Positions 1 to 12,764 of a stretch of DNA of 64,000 nucleotides are shown here, piece after piece. Each line of letters begins with the position of its first letter. Position 1 is the first letter of the stretch. The notes under the pieces were generated by a model. The model did no database searches and was not told the origin of the DNA. It worked only from the letters and a program-made list of their open reading frames with translations. Made by a program: the position numbers and the translations under genes. This DNA comes from Sialis fuliginosa (taxonomy: Eukaryota > Arthropoda > Insecta > Megaloptera > Sialidae). The DNA is taken from NCBI GenBank assembly GCA_961205875.1, contig OY540812.1, positions 27,165,098-27,229,097 of the forward strand, given 5' to 3'.

Positions 1-519
1 AATTTCAGACGATTTCGAATAGCCCCGCCTCTAACTAAAAAAATGTTGTATTCCACCCCCTATATAAAATAGTTTCACTGTAAGTAGTTGATGTTTGCAA
101 TAAATAATAATAACAAGTCATAACTACCACCTTATTATTTAGAGTGAATGTATATGTAAAGCATAGGTCACAAATCACACTGTCTTACCTTTGACCCCTT
201 TTCCACAATATTCTGCCCCTCCCCCAATCTTGAAAGATTCACCGATAAGTCACTATCCCGATATTAAAAAAAACTTGTATATATTTATATGTGAAAAGCT
301 AGACAAAATATGGCGTTAATAATCTAATAAATATATGACACTATAATATTTCAAAATAACGATTAGATTGATACTTTTATACGCAATACCTGATTTTATA
401 GTGTAATAAAAATTATCGACGTTTTATTGCAATGTGTAAATTGCAATAAATACATATTACCTGAAAGAATGCATATACATTTGTCAAACAATACAAAAAA
501 TTATATTCCGTATGCATTA
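1..519. other. AT-rich sequence, no gene seen
   Basis: The first bases resemble the middle of a decayed repeat (CCCCGCCTC and TTCTGCCCCTCCCCC islands at 22-30 and 210-225). No ORF of coding character, RNA gene or paired repeat is visible. Confidence 0.5.
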
Positions 520-524
520 TAGTA

Positions 525-737
525 TGTAATCCATACTAATATTATAAATGCGAAAGTAACTCTGTTTGTCTGTTTGTTACCTTTTCACGGCTAAACCGCA
601 AAATCGATTTTGATTCAATTTGGCAGGGAGATAGCTTGCATCTTGAGGAAGGACGTAGGTTACTTTGTATCCTGACAATTGATTAGATAAAAACATAGAA
701 ATTCCACGCGGACGAAGTCGCGGGTAACAGCTAATAC
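525..737. repeat. Lepidoptera-type short interspersed repeat, copy 1
   Basis: Begins near CATACTAATATTATAAATGC, continues with GCGAAAGTAACTCTGTTTG, a TTACCTTTTCACGGC block, and ends with CCACGCGGACGAAGTCGCGG then GTAACAGCTAAT. This head and tail combination is a very common non-autonomous repeat in moth and butterfly genomes (possibly Helitron-derived; I cannot confirm the class). A second, more rearranged copy lies at 47650-47912. Confidence 0.6.
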
Positions 738-841
738 TATATAATTATGTATTTAATAATAAACTGAGTCGGCGAAAGAGAAGGGCAAAGTATGCATCGT
801 ACATGACCCCGCACAAGCTATATTTTGTATAATAAATTAAA

Positions 842-1390
842 TAAGGTTCTGGTACCAGTTATGGCCGCTATAAGAGCAAGTTTACTATTTTTGTGATCGA
901 CGTGTTTCTTTTATGTAATTCTGATGAACTCATGTTACTAATAAAACAATAAGTAACTCTTTATTTAATCAATTTAATTATATTACCAAAGTCAGCAAGT
1001 ATAGTCTGTTTTTTAAATTATAGCTTTTTATTTTGTTTATGTTTTTTCTCCAGTAATGGATAAAGAAAAACCAGTAATGAGCATGCAGTGAAGGACACTT
1101 GCTAATGATTACAAAATGATAAATAAGTACTACGACACAAAAGATATAAAAGAAAGAATTGTCAAATATGAAATATTGTAAAGCAGTTGCTATGATAATT
1201 TAATAATTAATAAATAAATTATACTAATAATTAGTTTAAATGTTCACCATTTTGACACCTATTGGCCGATTGTCATCAAATCACGCTGTAAGACAGTTAA
1301 ATGTAATCAAATATCAACAAATATTTCTAATTCAGTACATTTAATTAAAAAATAGTCATTACTGGGGTCATATTCAAGACTGGTGCTTTT
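842..1390 (+). repeat. MITE family A (AAGGTACTGGTACCAG ends), copy 1
   Basis: The left end AAGGTTCTGGTACCAG at 842 and the right end CAAGACTGGTGC near 1388 are inverted relatives. The interior shares long blocks with the copies at 20133-20579, 22792-23748 and 37350-37832, for example TGTTTATGTTTTTTCTCCAG and TAATTAGTTTAAATGT. The last bases of the right terminal repeat are decayed. A non-autonomous DNA transposon is likely; no coding capacity. Confidence 0.6.
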
Positions 1391-1482
1391 AAATTTAATG
1401 AGTAATAAAAGTTTTTTTTCCCATGACTCTGAGGCCACGACAAAACTTTTTTACATACATATGTAAATTATATCGTTTTTAA

Positions 1483-2020
1483 TGTTCCGTACTGCAATCG
1501 AAAAATGGAACACTTATTGAATCAACACTGTATCTGCCTGTCTGTCACAACCCTCTAGCTACTGAACCGTTTGACCTAGAAAGCTGAATTTTGACAATAT
1601 TATTATAGACCTGACTGAGTTATAAAATACAATTTCAAGTTTTGGAGGAAATTGATTACCAAAAATATTATTTATTCAACCCCGGTGAGTGGGGTATCAA
1701 ATGAAAGCTGGATATTCAAAGAATTTAAATGTGTAAACGTCCTGTTAATATTAAAATCCTCGTTTGACATATTTCGCTGTCAAAAAATATTCGTGAAAAA
1801 TATTTTACCTCTTATCCATATCTCCGAAAGTAAGTGTGAGAAAAATCTAAGAGAAATTGGAAATATATGTGGAATGGTGCCGAAATCACAAGAAAATTAT
1901 TAGTTCTTAGCTTTGCTATTGTATATAAGTTTGTGTTATCAATTAAAAATAAATTGAAAAATTATTGACGTACTGGAAACTAATACAGAAGGCTCGACTT
2001 TCAATTGACAAATTTTTACA
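1483..2020 (+). repeat. GTTCCGTA-type interspersed repeat, decayed
   Basis: Starts TGTTCCGTACTGCAATCG, has CTGCCTGTCTGTCACA then TACTGAACCGTTTGACC, and ends with GGCTCGACTTTCAATTGACA. The same layout and a similar end (GGCTCGACTCGCACTTGACA) occur at 10440-11940, and a related element in opposite layout at 55282-55905. The short ORF inside (1652-1903) has no coding character. Confidence 0.5.
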
Positions 2021-3040
2021 AGTACAATACTCACGACAAGTATTATAAATATATGTACAGAAATACAATACACGAATAATTTATTTATATTTGGAAATAA
2101 AAATACATCGTAAACAATTTAGCTGATAAAAAAAATCTTCACGCAAAGATTTGACCCAACAAAAAACTCTTCCTCGTTTTGGACGAATGATTCTCAACAA
2201 GTTTATAAATATTTTGTATTTTGAACATACGGGCATGTCCTTTTTATACGTTTGACGTCATATTTGTAAGTCTTGCGTGAAGAAAACAAAAATATTACAA
2301 TTATATATAGTATAATGTATACAGCATACGTTGATTTCCTTACAATTAGGTAGCGAAGTTACTTTTCCAGTTTTTTCCTTTGTTGATATTGGTAGTTTTC
2401 ATTATGCTAAATTTAGATAATAGTTCCATTAACAAAAACAAGTGTTCCCTTGAGAATGATGCTCATATTTTCTAATTTTCATAATTATTAACTTTTATGG
2501 TATAAATTATTGTAATTGCATTTCTATCTATCTACATAAGTATTAATAATTATCTACAATTCGAACTGTAGGTACATTATTTAAAATATTATATTTTTGA
2601 TAACAGTTTTTTACCAATAAATTATTTATGTTGGATATAATATCCACGGTAATACTGAGTTCGAGAGCACCATTTCTTTGTCGATAAAAATAAATTACTT
2701 GGCGGTCTCGTCTTATAAACTTTTAACGCAGTATTGTCTCAAAAACATTTAAGCTAGCTTAATTTTAGTTTTGTGCAAAGCCCTAATTATATCTACTTTG
2801 ACCGGAAATCGGAGAAACTGTGGTTTTTTAATCACGTAAACTATAAATATACATATATACACCTTAACCACAAGAAAATAATGTCAAGCCACACATGTTT
2901 CAACAACAAGAAATCCTCATCAAGAGCTTCATAGTTTCAGTCTTTTATAAACAGTGATGTCGTATTAAAATGTGCTTCAATCATTTTAAAGCATCCATGA
3001 GTGAACACTCCACAAAATCTTTGAATTATATTTGTAATTT

Positions 3041-3337
3041 ATGTCCGGTATTATGAAGGAGCTCGCAAATTTGCAAGCTCGCAAACACTTTCAAATGGGG
3101 TATCAGTTATATTGGAATTTTTGAGAGATATAAAAGTTTCATGCATAGGAAGTAAAAACAAAGGTATGTTACAAAAGTGTATTTACTAATCTTGAGTAAA
3201 AAAAAGTAAAAATCAACTTACTGCGTATGAAACCACCTGTTAAAAACTCGAAGTGAACTGTCATATAAGTTTGATACCTCGTTTGAAATTGTTTGCAAGC
3301 TTGCAAATTTTGCGAACTCCTTTATAATACCGGACAT
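3041..3337. mobile_element. MITE family B (ATGTCCGGTATTATRAA ends), copy 1
   Basis: Terminal inverted repeats of about 60 bp begin ATGTCCGGTATTATGAAGG and end TATAATACCGGACAT. They contain alternating GCAAA/TTGC motifs (CGCAAATTTGCAAGCTCGC). The interior is unrelated AT-rich DNA. Further copies lie at 26488-26822, 39716-39957 and 53430-53684, with solo or internal fragments at 30540-30745 and 60727-60830. Confidence 0.7.
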
Positions 3338-4977
3338 TAGGGTTTTTAATTTATGGTTTATTTGTTCGTTTTGAACATTTATGCTTATTTTGAGTAATAT
3401 TTTAAATGATTTGAATAATAATGTTGTTTGGGATATTTTGCTGCAATAATTTTGCTCCATAATATTTACACCGATGTAAAAGGCATATACGGATTAAAAT
3501 TAAGTTTTAAATATATTTTTTGAATATTTTTCAAAACTTACTTAGGTATACAGTAAAAAATACTAAATAATGTATCTTACAAAATCAATGATAAAAATTA
3601 CAAAAAATTGTTCGAAAATGTGTGTTTTACTTATTTTATACGAAAGTTAGTTCTCTTTTAAAACAACTTCAATTTTATTGATATAACATATTTTATACAT
3701 TATGGAACTAGTTTCAACAATTTTAGTTTTTAATTAGTTTTATATTGTTTATTTATAATCATGTATGTATTTTGTATCAGTCTACTGTTTTGGTATATTG
3801 TGTATATACCTACTCTTGTGTTTTGTTTCTAATTTTGTTATAAATCTTAAAACGTAAGTATTTTTTCCAATATCTGTATTGTTTTCTATAATATAAAGTA
3901 ACTTAATTAAGTTAGGTTGGGAAATAATCTCCCCCTTCTCAATATGAGATGCGATGTTCATAATATAATTATTTATTAATGTTTATACTCTCATTGTGGA
4001 GAAATATATATCTTTACACACTTAATTGTGTACGAAGTTGTTTTGTCATCTCACAATCTAATGACGCAAAGCAAATATAATATGATCGATATTATTATTA
4101 TTAGTTCACTAAAATCTGTGTTAATGAATATCACATCTAAAATTATGTAAACAAAAATTTAGTTCAAATATATAATCTAAAAAATGTAATTAAAATTGAA
4201 GGATAAAATAAATATAAGTGCATCTTGGTTTTTGGGTGTTTTAGTTGTTATTTTGGTCAATTTTTGGTCACATATTGCAGTGGATGTATGCATAGAAGTC
4301 TAAAATCATAAACAATATTTTTATTTCTACTTCAAGTTCATTTTTTATGTTTTTCACTCGGTATATGTTTAGACCATCAAAGAGACATTCTTTTTTTTGG
4401 ACAAAATTGCAACAAACCCTATACATTTTTAAATACGAAGTGTTTTAAAAACATAAAACATGGCATTTTACCTACTAGACTCAATCAGTTGCTAATGTAG
4501 CTGAGTTCATTTTCGTCGTTTTGTTAATTTTGGTACAAGAGATCAATTAGTAAACATTACTTTTCCAATAAATAAAAAATTTAACCTCGTGTTATGTACA
4601 TTTATAAAATATTTTGCTTGAAATGAGGATTTAGTTGTTTTGTTTTTTACATGACTCATTTTTTGCTCAAATTAAATTTTATTTGGTCGCCGTTTTTGAT
4701 TACATGCATATAACCAAATTCTAGAAATTCTAAAAAATTTAATTTTCTTGTAAAGTTTATGAGTACCTAATGAATTTGATATAAGTAAAAGCGGTGACTA
4801 ATTAGAATTTTATTTGAACAATAATCATAAATCATAAAAAATATACTTAAACAATGTAGGTATTACTTATTTTTTATGTACTCATAATTAATAATTACTC
4901 TTTAAAACTGAATCACTGAAGAAATCAGTGAATAATTGTTAATATGGCCAAAATCATTGGTTGATCAGTGAGAACTG
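3338..4977. other. AT-rich sequence, nothing recognised
   Basis: No coding ORF, no RNA gene and no paired repeat recognised between the two fold-back elements. Confidence 0.5.
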
Positions 4978-5292
4978 GTATAGTAAAAAAATCTTATTTA
5001 AAAAATTAGAATTGCAAAAATAAGCTTATTTTTTAGACAATAGTCCTTCATCAGTGCTGTTTAAATCAAAGTAGAACGTTCACGACAAAAATTAACAAAA
5101 ATTCTTATAAATTTATTATACAAAAATTTAAATTTTAACTTAAAAAAATATGAGTAAGTATTTTTTTAATCCAAAATTTTAATTTAAGAATTATTATTAT
5201 TTTATATTATGAACGTTTTACTTTGATTTGAACCTTAAGAACTATTGTCTTAAAAGTAAGCTTATTTTTGCAATAAATAATTTTTTGACCAT
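4978..5292. mobile_element. Palindromic AT-rich fold-back element
   Basis: The left half (TTGCAAAAATAAGCTTATTT, AGACAATAGTCCTT, TCAAAGTAGAACGTTC) is repeated in inverted order on the right (GAACGTTTTACTTTGA, AACTATTGTCTT, AAGTAAGCTTATTTTTGC). Pairing continues to a centre near 5145, with TAATTTAAGAATTA-like sequence on both sides. About 310 bp in all, arms diverged by point changes and small gaps. Confidence 0.65.
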
Positions 5293-8040
5293 TTATGTAC
5301 CACATGATAATTATTAAAAATACCTAAAAATGGTCATTTATATAAACAAAAACATATAAATATAAATACAAATATACATAGATATAAAGTATGTATATAT
5401 GCAACATACATTCACATAGACATACAGGTGTGACTGCTTACCTTATAGCATTACCTTTAGAAATTAAAGTAGGGGTCTGAACAATATTTCGTCATCAACG
5501 TTACGCTTTTGTAAGTTTCACTGGAATATTTAGAGTTATCTACTTAACATACCTATCTGTATATTTAATGTGCCTACACTTATTCATTCAATATTTATGA
5601 ATTACGATTATTACGAACTAAAAATATGTACTCTTCACTACCAAACTGTATTGTTATAAATTAATATTGTTGAAAAATTAAAAAAATATAGTATAAAAGC
5701 TGTCTAAAAAGATCATATGGAACTAGAAGATAAAAAAATATATTGTTGAAAGTTATGTAAAAATTATCAATAGCCATACATATTAAAATAAGGGTTGCTT
5801 TAATTAATCCTTGTTAATTATTATATAATATGTATATTATTGTGTACAAGTAGCTAAGGAAGGCATTTTTGTTTACTAAATTAAATAAATTTATTTATAC
5901 TTGACATTTTTTTTATAGTATAGAAATAAAATGGAGAGATATTTCCAGTTTTGGGTTAAGTAAGTAACGGAATTGACTTTTATTCTTCTGCTCCATCTTA
6001 ATTTATTTGTAGAATTAGTAAATGTTATAGAGCACGTGGACACAAGAAATAATATGAGGTTGCTAATGGGCAGAGCATAGTAGGTTTTGGTGAACAAGGA
6101 GATTTAAATCAAGAGACAATTACAGTGAACTGATTTAAAAAAAATACAATTAGGCCCGAATTTAAAAGTTCTATTTCATTCTATATAATTAAAAATACAA
6201 ATATAAATTAAAATAATTATATATGCACGTGATATATTATTATCATATATTTGTGCTTATAAATACATAGATAAAAAATATATTTATATAAATTATTTTA
6301 TAAAAAGTTATCACTTAAGTCAAGCGTATCAATTCAGTTGCTCAGAGCATTCCGACGTAACAAACACAACAGGTAAAAAAAATTACCTGTTGATGGTATA
6401 GAGGTATCTGTTATGTACCTTGTTTAGTAGGTAGAGTTACCTTCACTGGGTATCTCAATCAGTCGGTGTGAATTAACTTAAAACATATTAAAATTACTTC
6501 TACAAAACCGAAAACGAGTTGACCGAAAAATCGTGTAAATGAAAATTTGCAAAAGGACACATTCGAATAACGTGTAAATAAATTAATGTGATAATTGTAT
6601 AGTTTTCACCACCATGACAGTTTTATAATGCAATATTAAAATTTCGAAATAATGTGTTCACGTTAAGTAATTTCTGTGTTTTGTGTTTTTATGTACAGTT
6701 TTCTGTTTTAATAAAAAGTAAGTCTTTTGATTCAGCTTTCCTTAAGACCATTTTTCTTTTCGTGTTTCTTCATCCATGTTTTTACTCAGCGCGACCAGTT
6801 TATATTGAGTATGAACAGTTACTTTTCCCACAAGCCACGTACACAACCATTACAAGATAGATTTTATTTTGAATATATATATTTGATTCAAATAACATTT
6901 TTGTAAATCTATTCATTTAAATATTACATATAATCTCAGTAATATATACTTATAATTAATATTAACTACAGTTTCTAACTGTAATGTCACCATTTGCTTT
7001 ACTTCGTTTCTATTGGACAAATAAACAGCTATTTATGATTGATGAATATATATTATATTATAATTATTATTAATTTTCTTATATTATATTATATTAATTT
7101 ATTTTATTTTATTTCAGATGATATAAAATCAATGAAGAAAATTAGATATTAAAAATTACACCATAAAACAATAATAAATAGTGTTTCTTTAATAAATATA
7201 CATATAAATAAATTATAATACTCATATTACATATTTATTTCATTGAAATTGTAATTATTTCTACAAAAATCGTTCTTAAATTCAAAATATAAAAATCTTT
7301 ATTATCATTCTTGGATAATATAATATCTGTGATTGTGAAAAAAAATTTCAACACTCATTTTATTATACCTGTATTACCTACGTCGAAAAAGTATGTGTAA
7401 AGAGCATTAATTAATAATTAACATAATCTTAAGTAGATACATTATTTAATAAAATAGCTTCTGGAATATATGATTGATGCATTAGCCAAATGAATTATTA
7501 ATAAAATTGTCGATCTTACAAAATTGTAGTAAAAAGAATTAGTTGTTTTTTACTTTCTGTTTTAACTAAATGTCAATTTATCGAAATATCAAATAAAATT
7601 AACATTTTGTAACATTTATAGATATCCCATTATAATGCAATTCAATTCAATTCATTTTATATTGGGCCATATAATGTGAATTTATTTGTATATAATATAG
7701 ATAATCTTTTTTTTAAATTTAATATTCGTAATGTGTATTTTATGATTTTTGATGGATAATATTCTAAAGTATATTTTGTTGATTATTGATAATCCATAAT
7801 ACCAAATCTTATAATATGCATGCAATAAAAATAGTACAAGATATAAAATAATATAAATCTCAAGTATAACACGATAAAAATAATCTATAATATATTAATA
7901 TTATTTTATTTCCAGCCTTTCTAATTAAAATAAAAATTCAATACACATGTATATATGCTTAAATTTTACATAATAATCAATTCTTGAAAATGTGCATCTC
8001 GTACTTAAAAAATAACATTAACGTTTTTATATTATAAACA
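5293..8040. other. AT-rich upstream region of fusilli, nothing recognised
   Basis: Contains a small perfect 10 bp-arm hairpin at 6367-6392 (CAACAGGTAA ... TTACCTGTTG), a short TTATATTATATTA microsatellite at 7078-7100 and otherwise AT-rich DNA. Regulatory sites of fusilli are likely somewhere here but cannot be identified by eye. Confidence 0.45.
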
Positions 8041-8058
8041 ATGACGGAGTGTTGTTGA

Positions 8059-8095
8059 TCAGTGTTTGTAAATAAATAATCGTGAATACATCAAG
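8059..8095 (+). promoter_or_regulatory. Possible initiator and 5' leader of fusilli
   Basis: TCAGT at 8059-8063 matches the arthropod initiator consensus and lies 35 bases before the first ATG. No TATA box at the usual distance and no clear downstream element (DPE) is visible, so the transcription start may well be elsewhere. A non-coding upstream exon is also possible. Low confidence. Confidence 0.2.
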
Positions 8096-8224
8096 ATGAT
8101 GGGACCTCAACATTTGTGCTGCCTTTATTTGGCGACTGCTGGACAACAAGGACCAAACTTAGGGTCAGACGAAGAGGAGGTTGTGCTTTTAATTTATACG
8201 TTCATCGATGTCACATTAAATAAG
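8096..8224 (+). CDS. fus: fusilli/ESRP exon 1: start codon and beginning of the DnaQ-like domain
   Basis: First coding exon of an ESRP/fusilli-type splicing regulator, an RNA-binding protein that in known animals controls alternative exons, notably in epithelia. ATG at 8096 is followed by a second ATG; an in-frame TAA at 8069-8071 closes the frame upstream, so 8096 is the first usable Met. The 43 codons run to AAG at 8222-8224, followed by a strong donor GTTAGT, phase 0. Residues 22-28 read LGSDEEE and residues 35-43 TFIDVTLNK. Vertebrate ESRPs have a matching LGSDEKE-type block at the same distance from their start, followed by a hydrophobic strand. The D-x-E motif of catalytic DEDDh exonucleases is here D-V-T, so the fold is probably non-catalytic (inference). 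The exon is slightly richer in GC than the surrounding sequence. It joins in frame to the exon at 54600. Orthology rests on my memory of the family. Confidence 0.85.
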
Positions 8225-8225
8225 G

Positions 8226-10430
8226 TTAGTTTAAATCAAGTATTAGTTTCTTAACTTAGAAACTTTTAGTAGCTTCCATAGACAAGTGCAGCGTCTCCTA
8301 AACTAATTTTATCGTGGAACCCTAACCTTAGAGTCACTCATAGTAAGAGTTTAGTTAGTGCGAATCGATTTCTAGTAGCCAAGCTTCACTTACAGCCATA
8401 TTTTGTGATTTTATTAATCAATATTATTAAATATAGGTACTTATTATTACATATTATTACATTATGTTCAATTTTAATGGTAATTTTTTATAATTTCTAA
8501 AAATAATACATAAATTGGTTTGTGCTAAAAATTCTATTAGAATTTAAGCTAAGTTTTTCACCATGTGGCCATCCGCAACCCTTTCTGAACTGGCACCCCG
8601 GGTAGTAGCGCAAACTCCTTCCCTAAAGCCGCCATTGGTGTTATACATTAACAAAATAAGCAAAGAATTTTAATAAATATAAAAATTTCAAACATCAACC
8701 ATTCTTTTTTCCAAAACTAACTTGACTTTAATTTAATATTGCACTTGAGTGATTGTTGTAGTTTTGGCTGAACAAAGATATTTTAGATTTTCATGGCAAT
8801 TGTGATTTTTACTCAATAATAAATAAAACGCGTTGTATCTTTGTTATGGGTTGTTTTATTATCGATGATACGAGAAGTTTTTTGTGAAATATGTCTTATA
8901 CATTTAGTTAACGATTTCACTTTTTTGAATTTCGACTGTTGCCATTCCAAAGACTATAAAAAACATGAAAATGTTATATCATAGATTTTTTAAAAATCTT
9001 CATTAGTTTCAGAGCTATTTGAAATATATGATTATTTGGCACATTTCAATAGGGATATTTTACCCCCTTAACTTGTTTTACCGCAGCTAAGATAATTTTT
9101 TCTTACTTACTCTGGCCCCCTCTAACTATATACAAAATTTAAACTTGATACGAATATGTCACTTGATAAGGTTCCCTTGTTATTCAATTTATTTTCATAA
9201 TAAAATGTAAATATAACATTGTACAGCTTTCCATAAAATATCGATAATATCTTATTATATTTTAATGTATCAAACAAAATACATTAAACATGAATCGATA
9301 ATACTTTTGTTTTACTTGCCTATTCATATTTGCGTCTATGGGAGAGGCAGGGTCACACGACCTCTGCCCTGGCCGTATCCTGTAGGAATTTATAATAATA
9401 TGTACATACATAAGTAATTTACTTACGTCCTGTTAAAGACAAATCATTTGTTAATTGTCATTGTATTTTAATATCATTAAACTTATGTCGAAAGAATCAA
9501 TACCGGAATTTAGTGAGTTTGGTATATATTATAATAAACTTTAAGTGTATTTCATTAATAAATAATTGAAATTAGTTAATTTTTTGTTAAACTTTACTTA
9601 ATGCTCTTGAATTTTTACTGCAATTAATGAGAATAATAATATAGAATATAACAAAAAATCATCTAAATTAGCACAGATTAGCAAAACAGTTCTGTCAAAA
9701 TTTTAGCGAATGGTAAAATCACAAGATAAATTTAAAATTAAAAAAATTTGGAGAAAAATAAAACAAATGTATGAAATTAATTTACAAAGAAACTTTTCAA
9801 GTTTGTAGGGAGCAATATCATGAAATTATTTATTTATTTTTTGCTGTGGGTGTTTTTTTATAGTTTTTCAAATGATACCTAACTTTAATTTTTTAAACGA
9901 GAACTTATATTTTTCTTTAATAAATATGATTCTACGTGAAAAAGCAACCTTACAAAAATATAGGTTCTCGTATAAATAATCAAAGTTACGATAAAAAAAA
10001 AAAACATAAATAACATCCAAAAATAAGCATAATTTTCAAAATAAAATTTTGCAACGTTTCATTTTAAACAGCATATTTTAAAGTAAATTTTTCTTGACTC
10101 GTTTTTATAAAATTATGCATAGATATTTATTATTAATATTTTCGTTTTCAACCATTTTAAAAGGGGGAAACCAAAAAAGAACGATGCTACATATGATATA
10201 ATATAACCTTCGAGTTTCGATAACATTTTATGACATTTTATATTACATAGGTATTATTATTTATGTATTATAGATATATAGATAAGGATTATATTAGTTT
10301 CAGAGTACTATTATAATATGTATTGTATATAATGCACACATCAGTATATTTTGTATCTATGAGTAGGTACTCGGTACATAACTAAGTAAATTTATTTATT
10401 ATTTAACTAATCAAAATCAAATCATGTTAA
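8226..10430. other. Intronic AT-rich stretch, nothing recognised
   Basis: Directly downstream of exon 1. Small GC-richer fragments at 8570-8640 and 9340-9390 look like repeat debris. No paired element or ORF of interest. Confidence 0.45.
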
Positions 10431-10439
10431 GAGATATTG

Positions 10440-11940
10440 TTGACGCAAAATCGAAATGTTCATAGCGAAACTTTTTTGTTTGTCTGTGAGTCCGTCTGTT
10501 TACAGCATAACTCAAAATTTATTGGCTAATTGATCAATCTCGAAAAATCATTATTTTCTGAGATACAAAACTTTTTTTCTTTATGTACAAGTGAGGTGTC
10601 AAAATATGCATCTTGAGCTGATTTAAAAAATATATATTACATTTAATATGTTTAAAAAAGTATTTATCCGTAAAAAGTGGTAGAAACTGTAAATGAAGAT
10701 ATGATTTCCACGCTTATAACTTTGAAACTAATTGATAAAAAAAAAAAAAAAAGACAAGTATATGGTATACTTGCACAGTTAGTTTGTTCCTTACATCGTG
10801 AGAAATATTTTTTATCTAAAAACTTTTTCTTTGAAACCAATGGTTCAGAAGCTATTAGGAAATAAACAATTAAATTATTTATAACAATTGATCGCGCTAG
10901 AATTTTTCAATCCTGATAATTTTGACACAATTTACAACTAATTTGCAATGTTCATGATTTTTTTCGGATTTTTCTGAGCGATCCTTTTGGTGATAAGAGT
11001 GGGGATAGCAATTTTTAAGTGTTTTTTTTCTGAAAAAATGTTTTAAAAAATGCATAAAAAAACCACATTGTCGAATTCGTACTTTAATAAGCTTTAATTT
11101 GACGCCCTACATCATAGGTCACCAAACTTTTAGAGAAACGGGCCGGATCGAATTTTTTTAAACATAGGGGGCCGGACGAAAAATATTCTTGTTGGAATCC
11201 TATTAGAACATTTATTTACATGTGCAACTAGCTATGTACATAAATAGAGTATACATATATAATGGAAAATATCTATTCAAATGTAGATAAATACACATAT
11301 TTACATCAAATCCTTAAATTATATGAAATTAATATTTCTTATATGTATAAAAAATATTTATATATACAAATCAGGGGCCGGATGAAAAACTTTGGAGGGC
11401 CGGATCCGGCCTGCGGGCCGTAGTTTGGTGATCGCTGCCCTACACGATACCCTTGATTTTTTCCATTTTCCAATTTACTCCCTGAAATGAACCCTCTGAA
11501 CCAAAATTTTTAATCAACTTTTTATACTCTACGTCCATGATTGAACCACTATTTCTGTGTTAAATTTCAAATTTTTACGTCAAATAGTTTCAGAGAAAAT
11601 CGCCTGTTACGTTTGGCACGAAACACTAAAATTGAAAATTTGGGAGTAGGTACAGAGAAAATATGCGTGTTTCCAAAAAAATTAGTTTCATTCATATCGG
11701 TCAATATTGACGGAACCCGCACATTGTCTACAATTTACACTTTGCTGACTTTTTTCACTGTTGTTTTTAAAATAAAAATAAAACTAATATTAATAAATTA
11801 AAACAATTACTGAAATTTTAATATTAAACTAAATAACTTTTAATTATGAATTATATTCAGTCTAAGCCGTTTAAACTAGTGTCGATACGGAACACAAATA
11901 CGCGAGGCTCGACTCGCACTTGACACATTTTTTTAGATAA
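10440..11940 (+). repeat. Interspersed repeat of the GTTCCGTA/CTCGACTCGCACTTGAC family, interrupted by a hAT element
   Basis: The left part has GTTTGTCTGTGAGTCCGTC and CAGCATAACTCAAAATTT; the right part ends ACGCGAGGCTCGACTCGCAC then TTGACACA, as at 1483-2020. The two halves are separated by the insertion at 11113-11437. Short ORFs inside (10677-10865, 11541-11801) have no coding signature. Confidence 0.5.
11113..11437. mobile_element. hAT-type MITE with 8 bp target-site duplication
   Basis: Ends CATAGGTCACCAAAC and GTTTGGTGATCGCTG are decayed versions of the CAGTGGTCACCAAAC termini common to hAT MITEs. Flanked by CCCTACAT (11105-11112) and CCCTACAC (11438-11445); a perfect GCCCTACA 8-mer spans both junctions with one base of shift. 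The ends are GC-rich (GGGCCGGAT-type blocks), the middle AT-rich. About 325 bp, non-coding, inserted in the older repeat 10440-11940. Confidence 0.75.
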
Positions 11941-12274
11941 AAAAAGTTACTTGTATCGATAGTTATAATTAAACACTAGAAAATGGTGATTTATTTAAAT
12001 ACAATTTTGTTGTAATTATTTTTGGGGTTTGTCAGACACCTACTGAATATTTATTAAATGACGTCCATTAGCATTGACTGCGTCTGGCTATAATGGAAAT
12101 GAGGGTTGGATGGAATATTCAGTTGGTACCAGTATCCAAATACATAGATTCATTGATCTGTTAATAGCTCTCTGTTATTCAGTCAAGTTGTACAACATTA
12201 TTGTATATAAATCTGTTGCTTGCTGGAATATACATGATTTAGTAAAAGTTATTTGATTTTAACGGAACTTAAAC

Positions 12275-12643
12275 CAGTGGTGTAGTCAAAAATATTCAAT
12301 ACTTTTTTTCGCCCTTTATTTTAAATTTTAGCACTAAATGATTTGAAATGGACTTTTTTTGTTCTTGAATTTTCAAAATTTCAATGTTTTAAAGTTTTTA
12401 AAAATTGCCTTTTTAATTGCCACAAATGAATTAGGGGGGTAGGTTCGGTTAATGTATGATGGTTTTCAGGTTCCACTTAACTATGTACAATATGTTTTAA
12501 AAAGTCAGTAAAATAAAAAGGCTTCTATTTCGTTGGGAAACCATATTTTATTGCTTTTTCCTTCAGTAACGTTTAAGAAATTGTTTATACAATTTTTGAT
12601 ATTACTCTCTTTTACTTAAACACGGCAACAAAGTATACCACTG
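12275..12643. mobile_element. Possible hAT-like MITE, CAGTGGTGTA ends
   Basis: CAGTGGTGTA at 12275 and TATACCACTG ending at 12643 are inverted relatives. The 8-mer ACTTAAAC directly precedes the left end and recurs at 12614-12621, slightly inside the right end, so the exact boundary is unclear. Weak call. Confidence 0.3.
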
Positions 12644-12764
12644 CGTTGGGGGGTTACCATATTTTTGAAGTTAAAATAGTGGTATTTCAAATTACTCAAA
12701 CACTGACAGTGCAGAATATTTTTCATATATAGAGTGTATAGTTATCGAAGGACCAGGCATTTAT

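Noticed and set aside
7060..7135. TTTTATTTTATTTCAG followed by ATGATATAA as a possible exon
   Set aside because: The frame stops after two codons and the tract is a microsatellite; acceptor-like by chance.
11541..11801. + strand ORF of 86 codons
   Set aside because: Within a decayed GTTCCGTA-type repeat; composition is ordinary AT-rich and the translation is not protein-like.
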